Source: UBA7985 sp002690455 (GTDB lineage: Bacteria > Pseudomonadota > Alphaproteobacteria > UBA7985). Taken from it: a DNA stretch of 64,000 nucleotides. The notes beneath the pieces are model-generated. The model worked only from the letters and a program-made list of their open reading frames with translations. It was not told where the DNA came from and did not search any database. The position numbers and the translations under genes are program-made. The stretch is from positions 1-64,000 of the forward strand of contig CBFIIW010000009.1 of NCBI GenBank assembly GCA_965662775.1, given 5' to 3'. Shown piece by piece: positions 42,686 to 51,459 of this stretch. Position 1 is the first letter of the stretch, and each line of letters begins with the position of its first letter.

Positions 42686-44467
42686 ATGATGCCGATCAAA
42701 CCGATCCTGACCATTCCTGATTTTATGCCTTTGTCTGCAGAGCAACGGGCCTGGCTGCAGGGATATTATGCTGGCATGGCCATGCAGGCCGAGATGTCGG
42801 TTTCTGCGGGCTCGGGGCTTTCCTCGTTTACTGTCGATGTCCTTATTGGCACCCAGACCGGCAATGCCGAAGGGCTGGCTGAAGACATGGCAATGACACT
42901 GGGGGCCGCTGGGGCGCAGTCACGCCTGCACCAGCTTGATGATGTTGAATTGGACGATCTTGCCACGATGGAAAACGTGCTTGTTATCACGTCGACTTAT
43001 GGCGAGGGAGAGATGCCCGACAATGCTCATCTGTTTTGGGAGGCTTTGGAGAGCGAGACCGCGCCGCGGCTGGAGGCCATGTCGTTTTCCGTTCTGGCAT
43101 TGGGTGATACAGCCTACGACGAGTTCTGTGCGGCTGGAAAGATGATCGACAAGCGTTTCGAACAGCTTGGTGCCACCCGCCTGGTCGACCGGGTCGACTG
43201 TGACGTTGACTTTGAGGATCTGGCGGCGGAATGGTCAGAGAACGTGATGGCGCAGTTTGGGCCTTTGATCGCCGAGGCCGCCCCTGTGGCGGAGGGAACG
43301 GCTGGCGCTGCTGCTGCCGTCTCTGGTGGCCATGTTAGCGCCAAGTCGAAATGGACGCGCAAGAACCCGTTCCCGACGCAACTGAGTGTGAATCGTCGGT
43401 TGTCCGGAGCAGGCTCAAAGAAGGATATCCGACACTACGAGGTTGCGCTTATCGGTGACGATGCGCCGGCTTACGAGGCAGGCGACGCAGTGAACGTACT
43501 GCCGGCCAATGATCCTGCGCTGGTCGAGCTATGGCTCAACCGGCTTGAGATGAAGGCGGACAGCGCCGTGCCCGGACACGATCGGCCTCTGGCTGATCTG
43601 ATGCTGCGCGATTGGGAGATTGTCACGCCGACCAAAGACTTCGTTGCCATGGTTGCGATGAAATCTGGGGACAGTGAGTTGGCCCATGTTCTCGAACACA
43701 ACGACAAAGAGACGCTTGAAGATTTCCTGTGGAACAAAGATACACTCGACCTGCTGATTGATTTTCCGCAGATTGCGCTTGATCTGAACGAGGTAGCCAC
43801 GCTTTTTAGGCCACTTCAGCACCGTGCCTATTCGATTTCGTCCTCGTCGAAGGTGTACCCAGAGAGCGTGCATATGACCATCTCGACGGTACGTTTCCGA
43901 GGGAATCGGCGTCTGCACCAAGGTGTTGCATCAGGCTATTTGGCTGAGCGTGTATCAGAGACCGATGCGCTGTCGGTTTTTATGTCACCGAACAAAAATT
44001 TCCGGGTGCCTGAACAGGGTGATACACCGATTATCATGGTTGGTCCTGGCACTGGAGTGGCACCGTTCCGAGCCTTTTTGCAGGAAAGGCAGGCGACGGG
44101 CGCGGGCGGTAAGAACTGGCTGTTCTTTGGCGATCAGACCAGGGCCGATGACTATATCTATTCCGAAGAACTCGAAGCCATGCATACGGATGGTCTTCTG
44201 AGCCGGCTTGATCTGGCCTTTAGCCGTGATCAGGCTGACAAGGTGTATGTGCAGCATCGCATGCTGGAGCATGGGAAGGCGCTGTTCGACTGGCTTGAGG
44301 ATGGCGCTCACTTTTATGTGTGTGGAGATGCGACGCGCATGGCGCGTGACGTTGATGAGGCGCTGCATCAGATTATCGCCCAGCAAGGTGGGATGGATGA
44401 AGACGCTGCGCGGGACTACGTCAACGCAATGAAGAAGGCAAAGCGCTACGCCCGTGACGTTTATTAG
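42686..44467 (+). CDS. NADPH-dependent diflavin reductase (CysJ-like, sulfite reductase flavoprotein family)
   Basis: The 593-residue protein has a flavodoxin domain at about 50-190 (VDVLIGTQTGNAEGLAEDM, STYGEGEMPDNAHLF, LALGDTAYDEFCAAG), a linker, an FAD domain with HRAYSISSSSK near 380 and HQGVASGYL, and an NADPH domain from about 445 (IIMVGPGTGVAPFRAFLQER, FYVCGDATRMARDVDEAL) ending in YARDVY. All features match CysJ-type diflavin reductases. No cysI is seen, and it sits 14 bases after the glutamate-synthase-like gene, so it probably passes electrons from NADPH to that protein (inference). An alternative is service to a sulfite reductase encoded elsewhere. The start is ATG 42686 with AAGGTGAAG upstream. 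Confidence 0.93.
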   Translation: MMPIKPILTIPDFMPLSAEQRAWLQGYYAGMAMQAEMSVSAGSGLSSFTVDVLIGTQTGNAEGLAEDMAMTLGAAGAQSRLHQLDDVELDDLATMENVLVITSTYGEGEMPDNAHLFWEALESETAPRLEAMSFSVLALGDTAYDEFCAAGKMIDKRFEQLGATRLVDRVDCDVDFEDLAAEWSENVMAQFGPLIAEAAPVAEGTAGAAAAVSGGHVSAKSKWTRKNPFPTQLSVNRRLSGAGSKKDIRHYEVALIGDDAPAYEAGDAVNVLPANDPALVELWLNRLEMKADSAVPGHDRPLADLMLRDWEIVTPTKDFVAMVAMKSGDSELAHVLEHNDKETLEDFLWNKDTLDLLIDFPQIALDLNEVATLFRPLQHRAYSISSSSKVYPESVHMTISTVRFRGNRRLHQGVASGYLAERVSETDALSVFMSPNKNFRVPEQGDTPIIMVGPGTGVAPFRAFLQERQATGAGGKNWLFFGDQTRADDYIYSEELEAMHTDGLLSRLDLAFSRDQADKVYVQHRMLEHGKALFDWLEDGAHFYVCGDATRMARDVDEALHQIIAQQGGMDEDAARDYVNAMKKAKRYARDVY

Positions 44468-44475
44468 GACTGTAT

Positions 44476-44570
44476 AGCGCGTTCTGCGGCAGTGGAGGCG
44501 TGCGCGTGGGAGGGCCGCAGGCCGCGAAGCGGCCAAGGTCCGAGCGCGCCACAACACAACATAACGCGCT
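44476..44570. repeat. Nested inverted-repeat element between the diflavin reductase and gluconokinase genes
   Basis: An outer 8-base inverted repeat AGCGCGTT (44476-44483) and AACGCGCT (44563-44570) encloses an imperfect GC-rich arm pair (GGCGTGCGCG and CGAGCGCGCC) and an inner perfect hairpin GGCCGC-GAA-GCGGCC (44520-44534). The whole can fold into one long stem. It lies just after the reductase stop and may be a dispersed repeat or a terminator. Confidence 0.6.
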
Positions 44571-44629
44571 GATTCCCTAGCCAGCGCTGGGAGAGTGCCA
44601 GCAGCAACCGATATTCAAGTGAGACCCGC

Positions 44630-45178
44630 TTAGCTCTCGGTCAGAACAAGCCACGTTTCAACGTCAGCAGCGATATCATCAAGCTTCCGCTCCCCATCAA
44701 CCATCAGGCAATCACCTTCGTCTTCCGACGGTTCCGGACGCTCAAAGGTTGCGAGTTGAGTGCTCAACAGGCCCGGGGGGAAGTAGCTGTGCGCGCGGGT
44801 CGTCACCCGCTCCAACAGAACCTCTTGACTGACCTCTGGAAACACGAACCGCAGTTTATGGGGCAGTGCTCGGCGCAAATAGTCCCGATAGCTCCGCTTA
44901 AGGGCGGAACAGGTCATGATCAATCCACCAATTCCTTGCGCGTTCAATCCTGCCTCTGGGCGCTGCCTCACCGCCAGGGCCATGGCCTCAAGCCAGGGCC
45001 ATCGGTCCATGTCATTTAAGGCCTCGCCTCGACGCATCTTCTCCACATTTTCAGCAGGATGCAGATCATCACCCTCGATCACAGGCCATCCTTGACGGGC
45101 CGACAGTCGCGCGGCGAGGCTGGACTTGCCAGATCCTGCCACCCCTCCGACAATCAGCAGTTTAGGAACCATGTTCAT
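44630..45178 (-). CDS. gntK: Gluconokinase (GntK-type, P-loop)
   Basis: The P-loop VGGVAGSGKSSLAARL, then VIEGDDLHPAENVEKMRRGEALNDMDRWPWL, is the gluconokinase signature. The CSALKRSYRDYLR block and the acidic FERPEPSEDEGDCLMVDG near the end also match. It phosphorylates gluconate to 6-phosphogluconate in the cytoplasm. I use ATG 45178; ATG 45172 is almost as good, while the longer GTG frame adds 22 unconserved residues. It is transcribed toward the diflavin reductase. No gluconate transporter is near. Confidence 0.9.
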   Translation of the reverse strand: MNMVPKLLIVGGVAGSGKSSLAARLSARQGWPVIEGDDLHPAENVEKMRRGEALNDMDRWPWLEAMALAVRQRPEAGLNAQGIGGLIMTCSALKRSYRDYLRRALPHKLRFVFPEVSQEVLLERVTTRAHSYFPPGLLSTQLATFERPEPSEDEGDCLMVDGERKLDDIAADVETWLVLTES

Positions 45179-45421
45179 GCATTTCACACCTAGGTCGCGT
45201 GGATGGGGGGGCAGTTGCGAAGAATTCTCTTGGGAAACCAGCACTTTCGTGGTTAATGCGCAACATGTGCTGCTCCCTGCGACGGCCTTTCGGCAGTTTT
45301 CCTGAGTGATCCTTGCCCTTTTCGCCTCGGCGGGTTTCTCGCCGGTTAAAGACCCTCAGACTTGTCTGCCTCCCAAAGCCAGCCCCAAGTGGCCGCTGGC
45401 GAATAGAAAGCTATTCTTACG

Positions 45422-47017
45422 TTGACGACTTTCGAGCGCCTTAATTTGAATGAGGCCGTGCTGCGCGGTATCGAGCGCGCCGGTTATAGCGCACCCACAC
45501 CAATCCAGGCAGAACTGATCCCGCACGTGCTGGCGGGACGGGACTGCATTGGCCTGTCACAGACCGGATCGGGCAAGACCGGCGCTTTCGTTCTGCCCAT
45601 CCTGCACACCATCGCGGAAGAAGAGCAACATGCTGGACCGGGGCACTGCCGCGGCCTGGTGGTGGCGCCCACGCGTGAGTTGGCGATGCAGATCGTCGAC
45701 AACGCCCGCACTCTGTCCAAGTTTTCCAACACCAAAATCGCGCTACTGATCGGCGGTACAGGCTACGGTCCACAGATCAACGCAATAAAGCGTGGTGCCG
45801 ATTTGTTAATCGCCACGCCTGGTCGCCTAATAGATCATCTGGAAAGCGGGTATCTGAGCCTGCACCGAACCCAAATTATTGTGCTTGATGAAGCCGACCA
45901 GATGATGGACATGGGATTTTTGCCCGCCATGCGAAAGATCATGCAGGCTATGCCGGAGAAGCGGCAGACGCTTTTGCTGACGGCAACCATGCCAAAGCCG
46001 ATCCACAAGCTGGCCAGCGACTTTTTGCACAAGCCTGTTGAGGTCGAAACCTCTCCGCAGTCCAAGCCAGTCGAGCGGATCGAACAACACGTATTCAGCA
46101 TCAAGGCTCGTGACCGCCGCCGGGCACTATTGGCCTTGATCGACCAGTATGGTGTAAACCGCGGGATCGTGTTCACGCGCACAAAGCGCACGGCGGATTC
46201 GCTGGAAAAGCTGCTGCGGCAGGCTGGGATCAAAGCCTTTGCCCTGCATGGCGATAAATCGAAGGGTGAGCGCAACCGCGCCCTGACGGCGTTCAAGAAA
46301 GCGGACGTGCCGGTGCTCGTAGCAACCGATATTGCCGCGCGCGGGATTGACGTCGCCTCAGTTGGCCATGTGATCAACTATGAGATGCCGCACGTGCCCG
46401 AGAGTTACGTCCATCGTGTGGGCCGGACAGCCCGCGCTGGCAAGGAAGGTGTGGCACTGTCGCTTTGCGCGCCAGCGGAACAACCCTTGCTGAAAGATAT
46501 CCAGCGGCTCATCGGCGTGAAACTTTCCATGGAGCAGTTGCGACTTGATGGCGCAGAGCTTCCTGACAGCGACGCAGCGCCAGTGATGATTGATCCTGAG
46601 CCGCAACCGTCGGCGGGACAGAGAGACAAAAAGAAGCGAGGTAGGGCTGGTGCCCCCTCGAATCGGGCTTCTGATCAGCGCCAGAATGGCCCGCGACCAC
46701 TGAAAAAATCAGGCTGGAATCCCATCCGGGTAAGGGTTGAAGAGCCATCTGCGGACCAAGCAGAGCAGTCTGATTCGAGTAAGCCGTTGAAAAAGAAAAA
46801 GAAAAGTGGCACTCGTAAGCCTAAGGTCGGTAATCACCGAAAGGGGCAACCCCGATCAGCAGGATCTGCAGCGGCCAACCCTGGCGCTGCGCCCGGACGC
46901 AAGCCCGCGCGGAAAGGTTCCTCGGGCCAGGCGCAGGGTGGAAAAAAGAGACAAGAGGCGCGAGATAAACGCGACTCAAGAGGCAGGGCCAAAGGGCCAG
47001 GCGAGGCGGCGGCTTGA
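45422..47017 (+). CDS. DEAD-box RNA helicase (RhlE-like) with a basic C-terminal tail
   Basis: The helicase core shows the Q-motif PTPIQAELIPH, Walker A SQTGSGKTGAF, PTRELAMQI, the DEAD box VLDEADQMMDMGF, motif III as TAT in LLLTATMPKP (SAT is usual), and HRVGRTARAGKEG. It should unwind short RNA helices in ribosome assembly or cold adaptation. After about residue 385 comes a 145-residue tail rich in Lys, Arg, Gly and Pro, likely unstructured and RNA-binding. The start is TTG 45422 with no strong ribosome site. A cold-shock protein gene follows 40 bases later, a common pairing. Confidence 0.93.
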   Translation: MTTFERLNLNEAVLRGIERAGYSAPTPIQAELIPHVLAGRDCIGLSQTGSGKTGAFVLPILHTIAEEEQHAGPGHCRGLVVAPTRELAMQIVDNARTLSKFSNTKIALLIGGTGYGPQINAIKRGADLLIATPGRLIDHLESGYLSLHRTQIIVLDEADQMMDMGFLPAMRKIMQAMPEKRQTLLLTATMPKPIHKLASDFLHKPVEVETSPQSKPVERIEQHVFSIKARDRRRALLALIDQYGVNRGIVFTRTKRTADSLEKLLRQAGIKAFALHGDKSKGERNRALTAFKKADVPVLVATDIAARGIDVASVGHVINYEMPHVPESYVHRVGRTARAGKEGVALSLCAPAEQPLLKDIQRLIGVKLSMEQLRLDGAELPDSDAAPVMIDPEPQPSAGQRDKKKRGRAGAPSNRASDQRQNGPRPLKKSGWNPIRVRVEEPSADQAEQSDSSKPLKKKKKSGTRKPKVGNHRKGQPRSAGSAAANPGAAPGRKPARKGSSGQAQGGKKRQEARDKRDSRGRAKGPGEAAA

Positions 47018-47057
47018 AAGGCTGCCGCTGTGTTTTTGTTTATGAAGGAATACCCAG

Positions 47058-47270
47058 ATGGAAACCGGTACCGTTAAGTGGTTCAATGAAACCAAAGGCT
47101 ATGGCTTTATCGAACCCAGCGCAGGCGGCAAGGACGTCTTCGTCCATATCTCCGAAGTCCAGCGCTCCGGCCTTAAAGGGCTGAACGACGGCCAGGCAAT
47201 CTCTTACGAGCTCAAGGTTGATGATCAGCGTGGCAAGACCTCGGCTGTAAACCTGCAGGTCGAAGAATAG
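47058..47270 (+). CDS. Cold-shock protein (CspA family)
   Basis: At 70 residues this is a single cold-shock domain: GTVKWFNETKGYGFIEP holds RNP1 (KGYGFI) and DVFVHIS is RNP2. It binds single-stranded RNA or DNA and acts as an RNA chaperone. The AAGGA ribosome site is 10 bases upstream. Its position after the RhlE-like helicase suggests a shared role in RNA unfolding at low temperature. The sequence after the stop holds a small GCGAC-TGAC-GTCGC hairpin (about 47295-47308) but no T-run. Confidence 0.95.
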   Translation: METGTVKWFNETKGYGFIEPSAGGKDVFVHISEVQRSGLKGLNDGQAISYELKVDDQRGKTSAVNLQVEE

Positions 47271-47476
47271 TTCAAGCCTGACGCGGTTTTTCGGGCGACT
47301 GACGTCGCTCGACCCCGCTCTTTATCAATCGCGGCAATTTCCGAGGAACGGGTTGAACGACCTGACCTTGAGATCCGGGCTAGTCAACAAACTGGTCCGG
47401 CCGCGCATTAGGCCTATTGGCCGTCGGCCCACCCGCGGCGGCGCCACTGAGGCGTGCTCGCCTGCGCGGGTATGGC

Positions 47477-48580
47477 TCATGGCTGACGCGTCCCGGCGAC
47501 GCCTTCCCGCATCCATTGTTGCAGGGCACGGATAGAGTGTTCCGAGTTCACCCCGCATCCAGGATCCAGCACAAGCGGTCCGGGCACGTAGCCTCGTGAT
47601 TTCAGGCCCCGTTGGACGCTCTCAACCAGATGAATGTCCTCTTCTACCGTGGTTTCGCGATCTTGTACGGCCAGTTGCCGCACCACCGAGTCTTCCTCGC
47701 CATCGATGGAATACCATCCCCGCCAGACTGTGCAGTCATCCACTCCATGCGGGCGCCAGTGGTAAGTGTTGAGGCGATTACCGGGGTAAACTTGGAACGA
47801 GAAGGTCGGCCAAAGGAACCAACTGCTGTAAGAGCCGGCGAAGTCATTTCTGTCCAGATCAATGGGATAGGTCATCTGGTCGAGGTTCTGACACTCTGTG
47901 GTGTGGCGCAGGCAATAGCCCTGCGGCTGGATGTCGTACGTTTCCGGCTTGATGACGCCGGTGGCAAAGGTCTTATGGTTGATCGAGCAGTGGTAGCACT
48001 CAGAGTAGTTTTCAATCGAAACTTTCCAGTTGCACTTTTCCGGAATTTCCACCCACTCAAGGGGGGCAAGTTGGTCGATCTGCGGGACGAAGGCACCCAG
48101 CTCCTCGCGAACGCCGGGGAACCAGTCGTCCATGGGCGCGGCATCGTCATCGAAGTTGACGAAGATAAATCCATGGAAAACTTCCGTGCGTACAGAGGTC
48201 AGGCAAATTTCCGACTTGGGAAAGTTCGGCACGGAGCGGATATTCGGCCCGGCGCGCAGCTTGCCGGTCAGCTCATAGGTCCACGAGTGATAAGGACAGA
48301 CAACCAATGAGGCATGACCACTGCCGCTGACCAGCTGGTGGGCGCGGTGCTGGCAGACGTTGAAGAAAGTGCGGACTTCGCCGTCGCGATCACGGACGCA
48401 GAACAGATTTTCGCCTGACATTTCAAAGGCAAAAAAGTCACCCGGATTAGCCACCTGACTGACATGACCAGCGAACTGCCAGGTGCGCATCAACAAACCC
48501 GCGCGCTCAGCTGTGAAAATCTCAGGGTCGGTATAGTACCGTCCTTCAAGAGATCGGATAACAGGAGAGGTTTCGTTCAT
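47477..48580 (-). CDS. Rieske-type aromatic ring-hydroxylating/N-demethylating oxygenase, alpha subunit
   Basis: The 367-residue protein has a Rieske [2Fe-2S] centre with C76, H78, C95 and H98 (VCQHRAH, then CPYHSW). Its mononuclear iron site is in ENYSECYHCSINH (H197, H202) with D315 as a likely third ligand. This layout is found in betaine, stachydrine, carnitine and choline-type demethylases as well as aromatic dioxygenases. The Rieske reductase partner is not adjacent. Downstream on the same strand lies nothing; upstream is an RpiR regulator. The 56-62 kb cluster of a DMGDH-like enzyme and an MR/MLE-type racemase supports an N-methylated substrate (inference). The start is ATG 48580. Confidence 0.87.
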   Translation of the reverse strand: MNETSPVIRSLEGRYYTDPEIFTAERAGLLMRTWQFAGHVSQVANPGDFFAFEMSGENLFCVRDRDGEVRTFFNVCQHRAHQLVSGSGHASLVVCPYHSWTYELTGKLRAGPNIRSVPNFPKSEICLTSVRTEVFHGFIFVNFDDDAAPMDDWFPGVREELGAFVPQIDQLAPLEWVEIPEKCNWKVSIENYSECYHCSINHKTFATGVIKPETYDIQPQGYCLRHTTECQNLDQMTYPIDLDRNDFAGSYSSWFLWPTFSFQVYPGNRLNTYHWRPHGVDDCTVWRGWYSIDGEEDSVVRQLAVQDRETTVEEDIHLVESVQRGLKSRGYVPGPLVLDPGCGVNSEHSIRALQQWMREGVAGTRQP

Positions 48581-48675
48581 CGTCTCAAAACTCCGCCGCT
48601 AAACGCCGCTGTCATAAACTGCTGCTGAGGGTTACGGGAAAATATAATCACCAAGAGGGAAGGGTGGCGGACTCA

Positions 48676-49656
48676 TTAGTCTGTTGCATCCATGTAAATG
48701 CCCAGAGCGTGCCGCCGCTGGTGAAAGCGATCAATCGAAGCCACAACATGTTCGCCCGCTTCTGCAATCACGAACGCCATCAACGTTTCCAGAAAAGCAG
48801 CGAGCGCCACTGTCGAGGTAAAGAACTGTGGGGTATCCACTGGCACAAGGAACCCGTGTCGGGCACCGACAAGGATGGGGCTGGCGGGGCTGTCGGTCAT
48901 CGCAATGATCTCCAGTCCCTGCGCTTTGGCCGCTTCAACCGCTTCGACCACTTCGCGTCGATAGGGTTTGAAGGTCATAGCCAGCAGGACGTCGCCTGCG
49001 CGCGCTCGGGCGAGCGCATCAACCGGCAGGGCACCGTCCTGTGGAATTGCCTGAATGGTATCGACCGCCATCGACGCCAGATAGGCAAAGTTACGGGCCA
49101 GTGGGTTAGCGATGCCCATGCCGAGCACGAAGGTTGCCCGAGCGCGGAGGATTTGCTGGGCAGCAGCCTGCACGGATGCGCGGTCTGTTCCTGAAAACAC
49201 CGCTTCGATCCCGTTCATCGACGCTGCTGCCATATCACCAAACAGCCGGTCCAGTTCACCGCCGTGAGAAAGGTCCTGCAACCAGCGGGCACGGTCGGTA
49301 TAGCTCTGGCCGCCGCCACGCCGCACCTGTTCCTGAAACGGGCGGCGAAAGTCTTCGAAACCTTCAAACCCCATTGCGCGTGCCATCCGCACAAGCGTGT
49401 TCGGCTTGACCCCTGCTGCATCGGCCAGTTGGCGCATGGAAGAGACCGAAATGGCCGCCGCGTTTTCCAGCAAGAATGTCGCAGCCCGACGCAGTTGAGG
49501 GGGCATGTCCCCCTGCCGGGCGGCCAGCCGCTCGAGCACAGCCTCCGGAGAGTTGGCGTCAGGGGTAACCGTCAGGTCAACAGCAGCGCTCTCGGTGGGC
49601 GCCGTTGGTGCACGGGTTTCGTCGTCTACACGGGATGATACATTCATGCCATTCAT
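48676..49656 (-). CDS. MurR/RpiR family transcriptional regulator
   Basis: The 326-residue protein has an RpiR-type N-terminal HTH: MPPQLRRAATFLLENAAAISVSSMRQLADAAGVKPNTLVRMARAMGFEGFEDFRRPFQE (about 50-110). A C-terminal SIS domain (about 165-310) follows, with LGMGIANPLARNFAYLAS and MTFKPYRREVVEAVEAAKAQGLEIIAMTDS. RpiR proteins sense phosphosugars or related metabolites. It is divergent from the cupin gene at 49728 with a 71-base gap, and it reads toward the Rieske gene. A natural guess is control of one or both. The first 45 residues are low-complexity; a downstream ATG at 49647 is an alternative start. Confidence 0.87.
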   Translation of the reverse strand: MNGMNVSSRVDDETRAPTAPTESAAVDLTVTPDANSPEAVLERLAARQGDMPPQLRRAATFLLENAAAISVSSMRQLADAAGVKPNTLVRMARAMGFEGFEDFRRPFQEQVRRGGGQSYTDRARWLQDLSHGGELDRLFGDMAAASMNGIEAVFSGTDRASVQAAAQQILRARATFVLGMGIANPLARNFAYLASMAVDTIQAIPQDGALPVDALARARAGDVLLAMTFKPYRREVVEAVEAAKAQGLEIIAMTDSPASPILVGARHGFLVPVDTPQFFTSTVALAAFLETLMAFVIAEAGEHVVASIDRFHQRRHALGIYMDATD

Positions 49657-49727
49657 GGGCTAAGGGCGTACAGTTGTGCTTTCCCCTTGTCCAGAACCTT
49701 GAACTCATTGGCTGATTTCATCCCCTA

Positions 49728-50450
49728 GTGCGGCGGAAACCGACCATAAAAGTCGGTCTGGTTTCAGACGCGGGCCATGGTCTCCGGCAATTGCACGCTC
49801 AAAGTAGAAACTTCCAGTATGGCGCGATTCTCTTGCTGACTTCACCGACACTTAACGCAGCCTGGGACCGGGTTCTGGGTCAGTTTGCCAAGCGCTACGC
49901 CGCCGCTCCCTGTGCGCAAGGGCCGGAGACAGCCACTCAGATTGAACGGATGCAGGGTCTTTATCCAGACTGGGAATTTTGTATTCATGATGTAGTGCTT
50001 TCGGCCAGTTTAGCGCCATTGGCAATAAACCGTGATCCGTTGGCCGGCGCGCTGGAACACCTGCAAGCTGTGCTGTCCTGGCACACCCGCGGTGTCTTTA
50101 CCGATGCTGAGTTTACCAACCGGGCCTATGTAGAATTGATCGGCCCGGATGGTATGGTGCGCAGCGATGATATCAGGCTCGGCTTTTACTGGCACGACAG
50201 CCATACCTTCTATCCCGCTCACCGGCATAATGCGGTCGAGCTTTATCACGTGCTCTCCGGTACGGGTCTCTGGCAATATCAGGGTCGGGCCTGGACGCCC
50301 CGCCCGGCTGGCAGCTTTATCCTGCATGAGAGTCGGCAGGATCACGCCACCCGCACGGAAGCTGAGCCGATCCTAACCCTCTGGTCCTGGACGGGCGATA
50401 TAAGCTTTGACAGCTACTCGATGGACACCGCTGGGGCGCTTCTGTCGTAG
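49728..50450 (+). CDS. Cupin-domain protein, DMSP-lyase-like family
   Basis: The 240-residue protein has an N-terminal helical part and a C-terminal cupin. The cupin motif includes H165-R-H167-N-A-V-E171-L-Y173 (in YPAHRHNAVELYHVLSG) and later PAGSFILHE and H206. This HXHX3EXY arrangement with a distal His matches the metal site of the DddL/DddQ/DddW-type dimethylsulfoniopropionate lyases. Such enzymes release DMS and acrylate. I cannot confirm DMSP activity; other sulfur- or sugar-binding cupins share the motif. The start is GTG 49728. It is divergent from the RpiR regulator and converges on psuG. Confidence 0.75.
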   Translation: MRRKPTIKVGLVSDAGHGLRQLHAQSRNFQYGAILLLTSPTLNAAWDRVLGQFAKRYAAAPCAQGPETATQIERMQGLYPDWEFCIHDVVLSASLAPLAINRDPLAGALEHLQAVLSWHTRGVFTDAEFTNRAYVELIGPDGMVRSDDIRLGFYWHDSHTFYPAHRHNAVELYHVLSGTGLWQYQGRAWTPRPAGSFILHESRQDHATRTEAEPILTLWSWTGDISFDSYSMDTAGALLS

Positions 50451-50532
50451 TGCCGTGGCCGGAGCTGCATGAAGCGCAGCGGGCTTAGCGCCACTGAGTG
50501 GTCTGGATCTATGGATCTATGGCCGTCCGAGA

Positions 50533-51459
50533 TTAGCGCTGCGCCTGCCGTGCGGCGGCTATCCCTGCGGCGAGGCGGGCGTTATTCTTGATGAGCGCGA
50601 TATTGGTTTCCAGACTGTCGCCGCCGGTCAAATCCTTGACCCGGGCGAGCAGGAACGGCGTTGCTTCCTTGCCGCTAATGGCCTGGGCATGGGCTTCCGC
50701 GATGGCCTGAGCGATGGCGGCATCAACTCGGTTGGGATCGAGCGCCTGATCCTGCGGCACCGGGTTCGCGACCAGTACGCCGCCGTGCAGCCCGAAATCC
50801 CATTTGGCCCTCATCAGTTCGGCGATTTGTGCCACTGAATCAGCGCGGAAATCCACCCCTAGTCCGGTTGAGGTGGTGTAGAATCCCGGCAAATCATCGG
50901 TGCCAAAACCGACAACAGGCACGCCGTGGGTTTCAAGGTATTCCAGCGTCTTAGGCAGGTCGAGGATGGCCTTGGCCCCAGCACAGATAACGGCAACATT
51001 GGTCTGCGCCAGCTCTTGCAAGTCGGCTGAGACATCAAATGTCTGCTCGGCGCCGCGATGTACCCCGCCGATCCCGCCAGTGGCGAAGACCTCTACACCC
51101 GCGCGTGCGGCAAGGATCATTGTCGCGGCCACCGTCGTTGCGCCATTGCCTGCGTTGGCGAGCGCGAGTGGCAGATCACGGCGGGAGAGCTTTGGCACGG
51201 CCAGACCGCTTTTGCCCAAGTAGCTGATCTGGGCCGGCGTCAGCCCGACACAGGCCCGGCCTGCGAGCACCGCGATGGTGGCGGGAACCGCACCTTCTTC
51301 GCGCACGGTTGCTTCGACCGCCAGCGCGGTCTCGACATTCCGTGGATAGGGCATGCCGTGGGAGATGATTGTGGACTCAAGGGCGACCACCGGTTGGCCA
51401 GCAGCAAGGGCCGTTGCAACTTCGTCCGATAGGGTCAGCATGGGATGGACAGTGGTCAT
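50533..51459 (-). CDS. psuG: Pseudouridine-5'-phosphate glycosidase
   Basis: The conserved N-terminal ALESTIISHGMPYPRNVETALAVE, the middle GGIGGVHRGAEQTFDVSADLQEL and the GTDDLPGFYT region define PsuG, a lyase that splits pseudouridine 5'-phosphate into uracil and ribose 5-phosphate. The 308-residue start at ATG 51459 overlaps the kinase stop (ATGA at 51459-51456). The two proteins therefore form a coupled operon: PsuK phosphorylates pseudouridine and PsuG cleaves it. The longer frame reading into the kinase gene was not used. Confidence 0.95.
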   Translation of the reverse strand: MTTVHPMLTLSDEVATALAAGQPVVALESTIISHGMPYPRNVETALAVEATVREEGAVPATIAVLAGRACVGLTPAQISYLGKSGLAVPKLSRRDLPLALANAGNGATTVAATMILAARAGVEVFATGGIGGVHRGAEQTFDVSADLQELAQTNVAVICAGAKAILDLPKTLEYLETHGVPVVGFGTDDLPGFYTTSTGLGVDFRADSVAQIAELMRAKWDFGLHGGVLVANPVPQDQALDPNRVDAAIAQAIAEAHAQAISGKEATPFLLARVKDLTGGDSLETNIALIKNNARLAAGIAAARQAQR

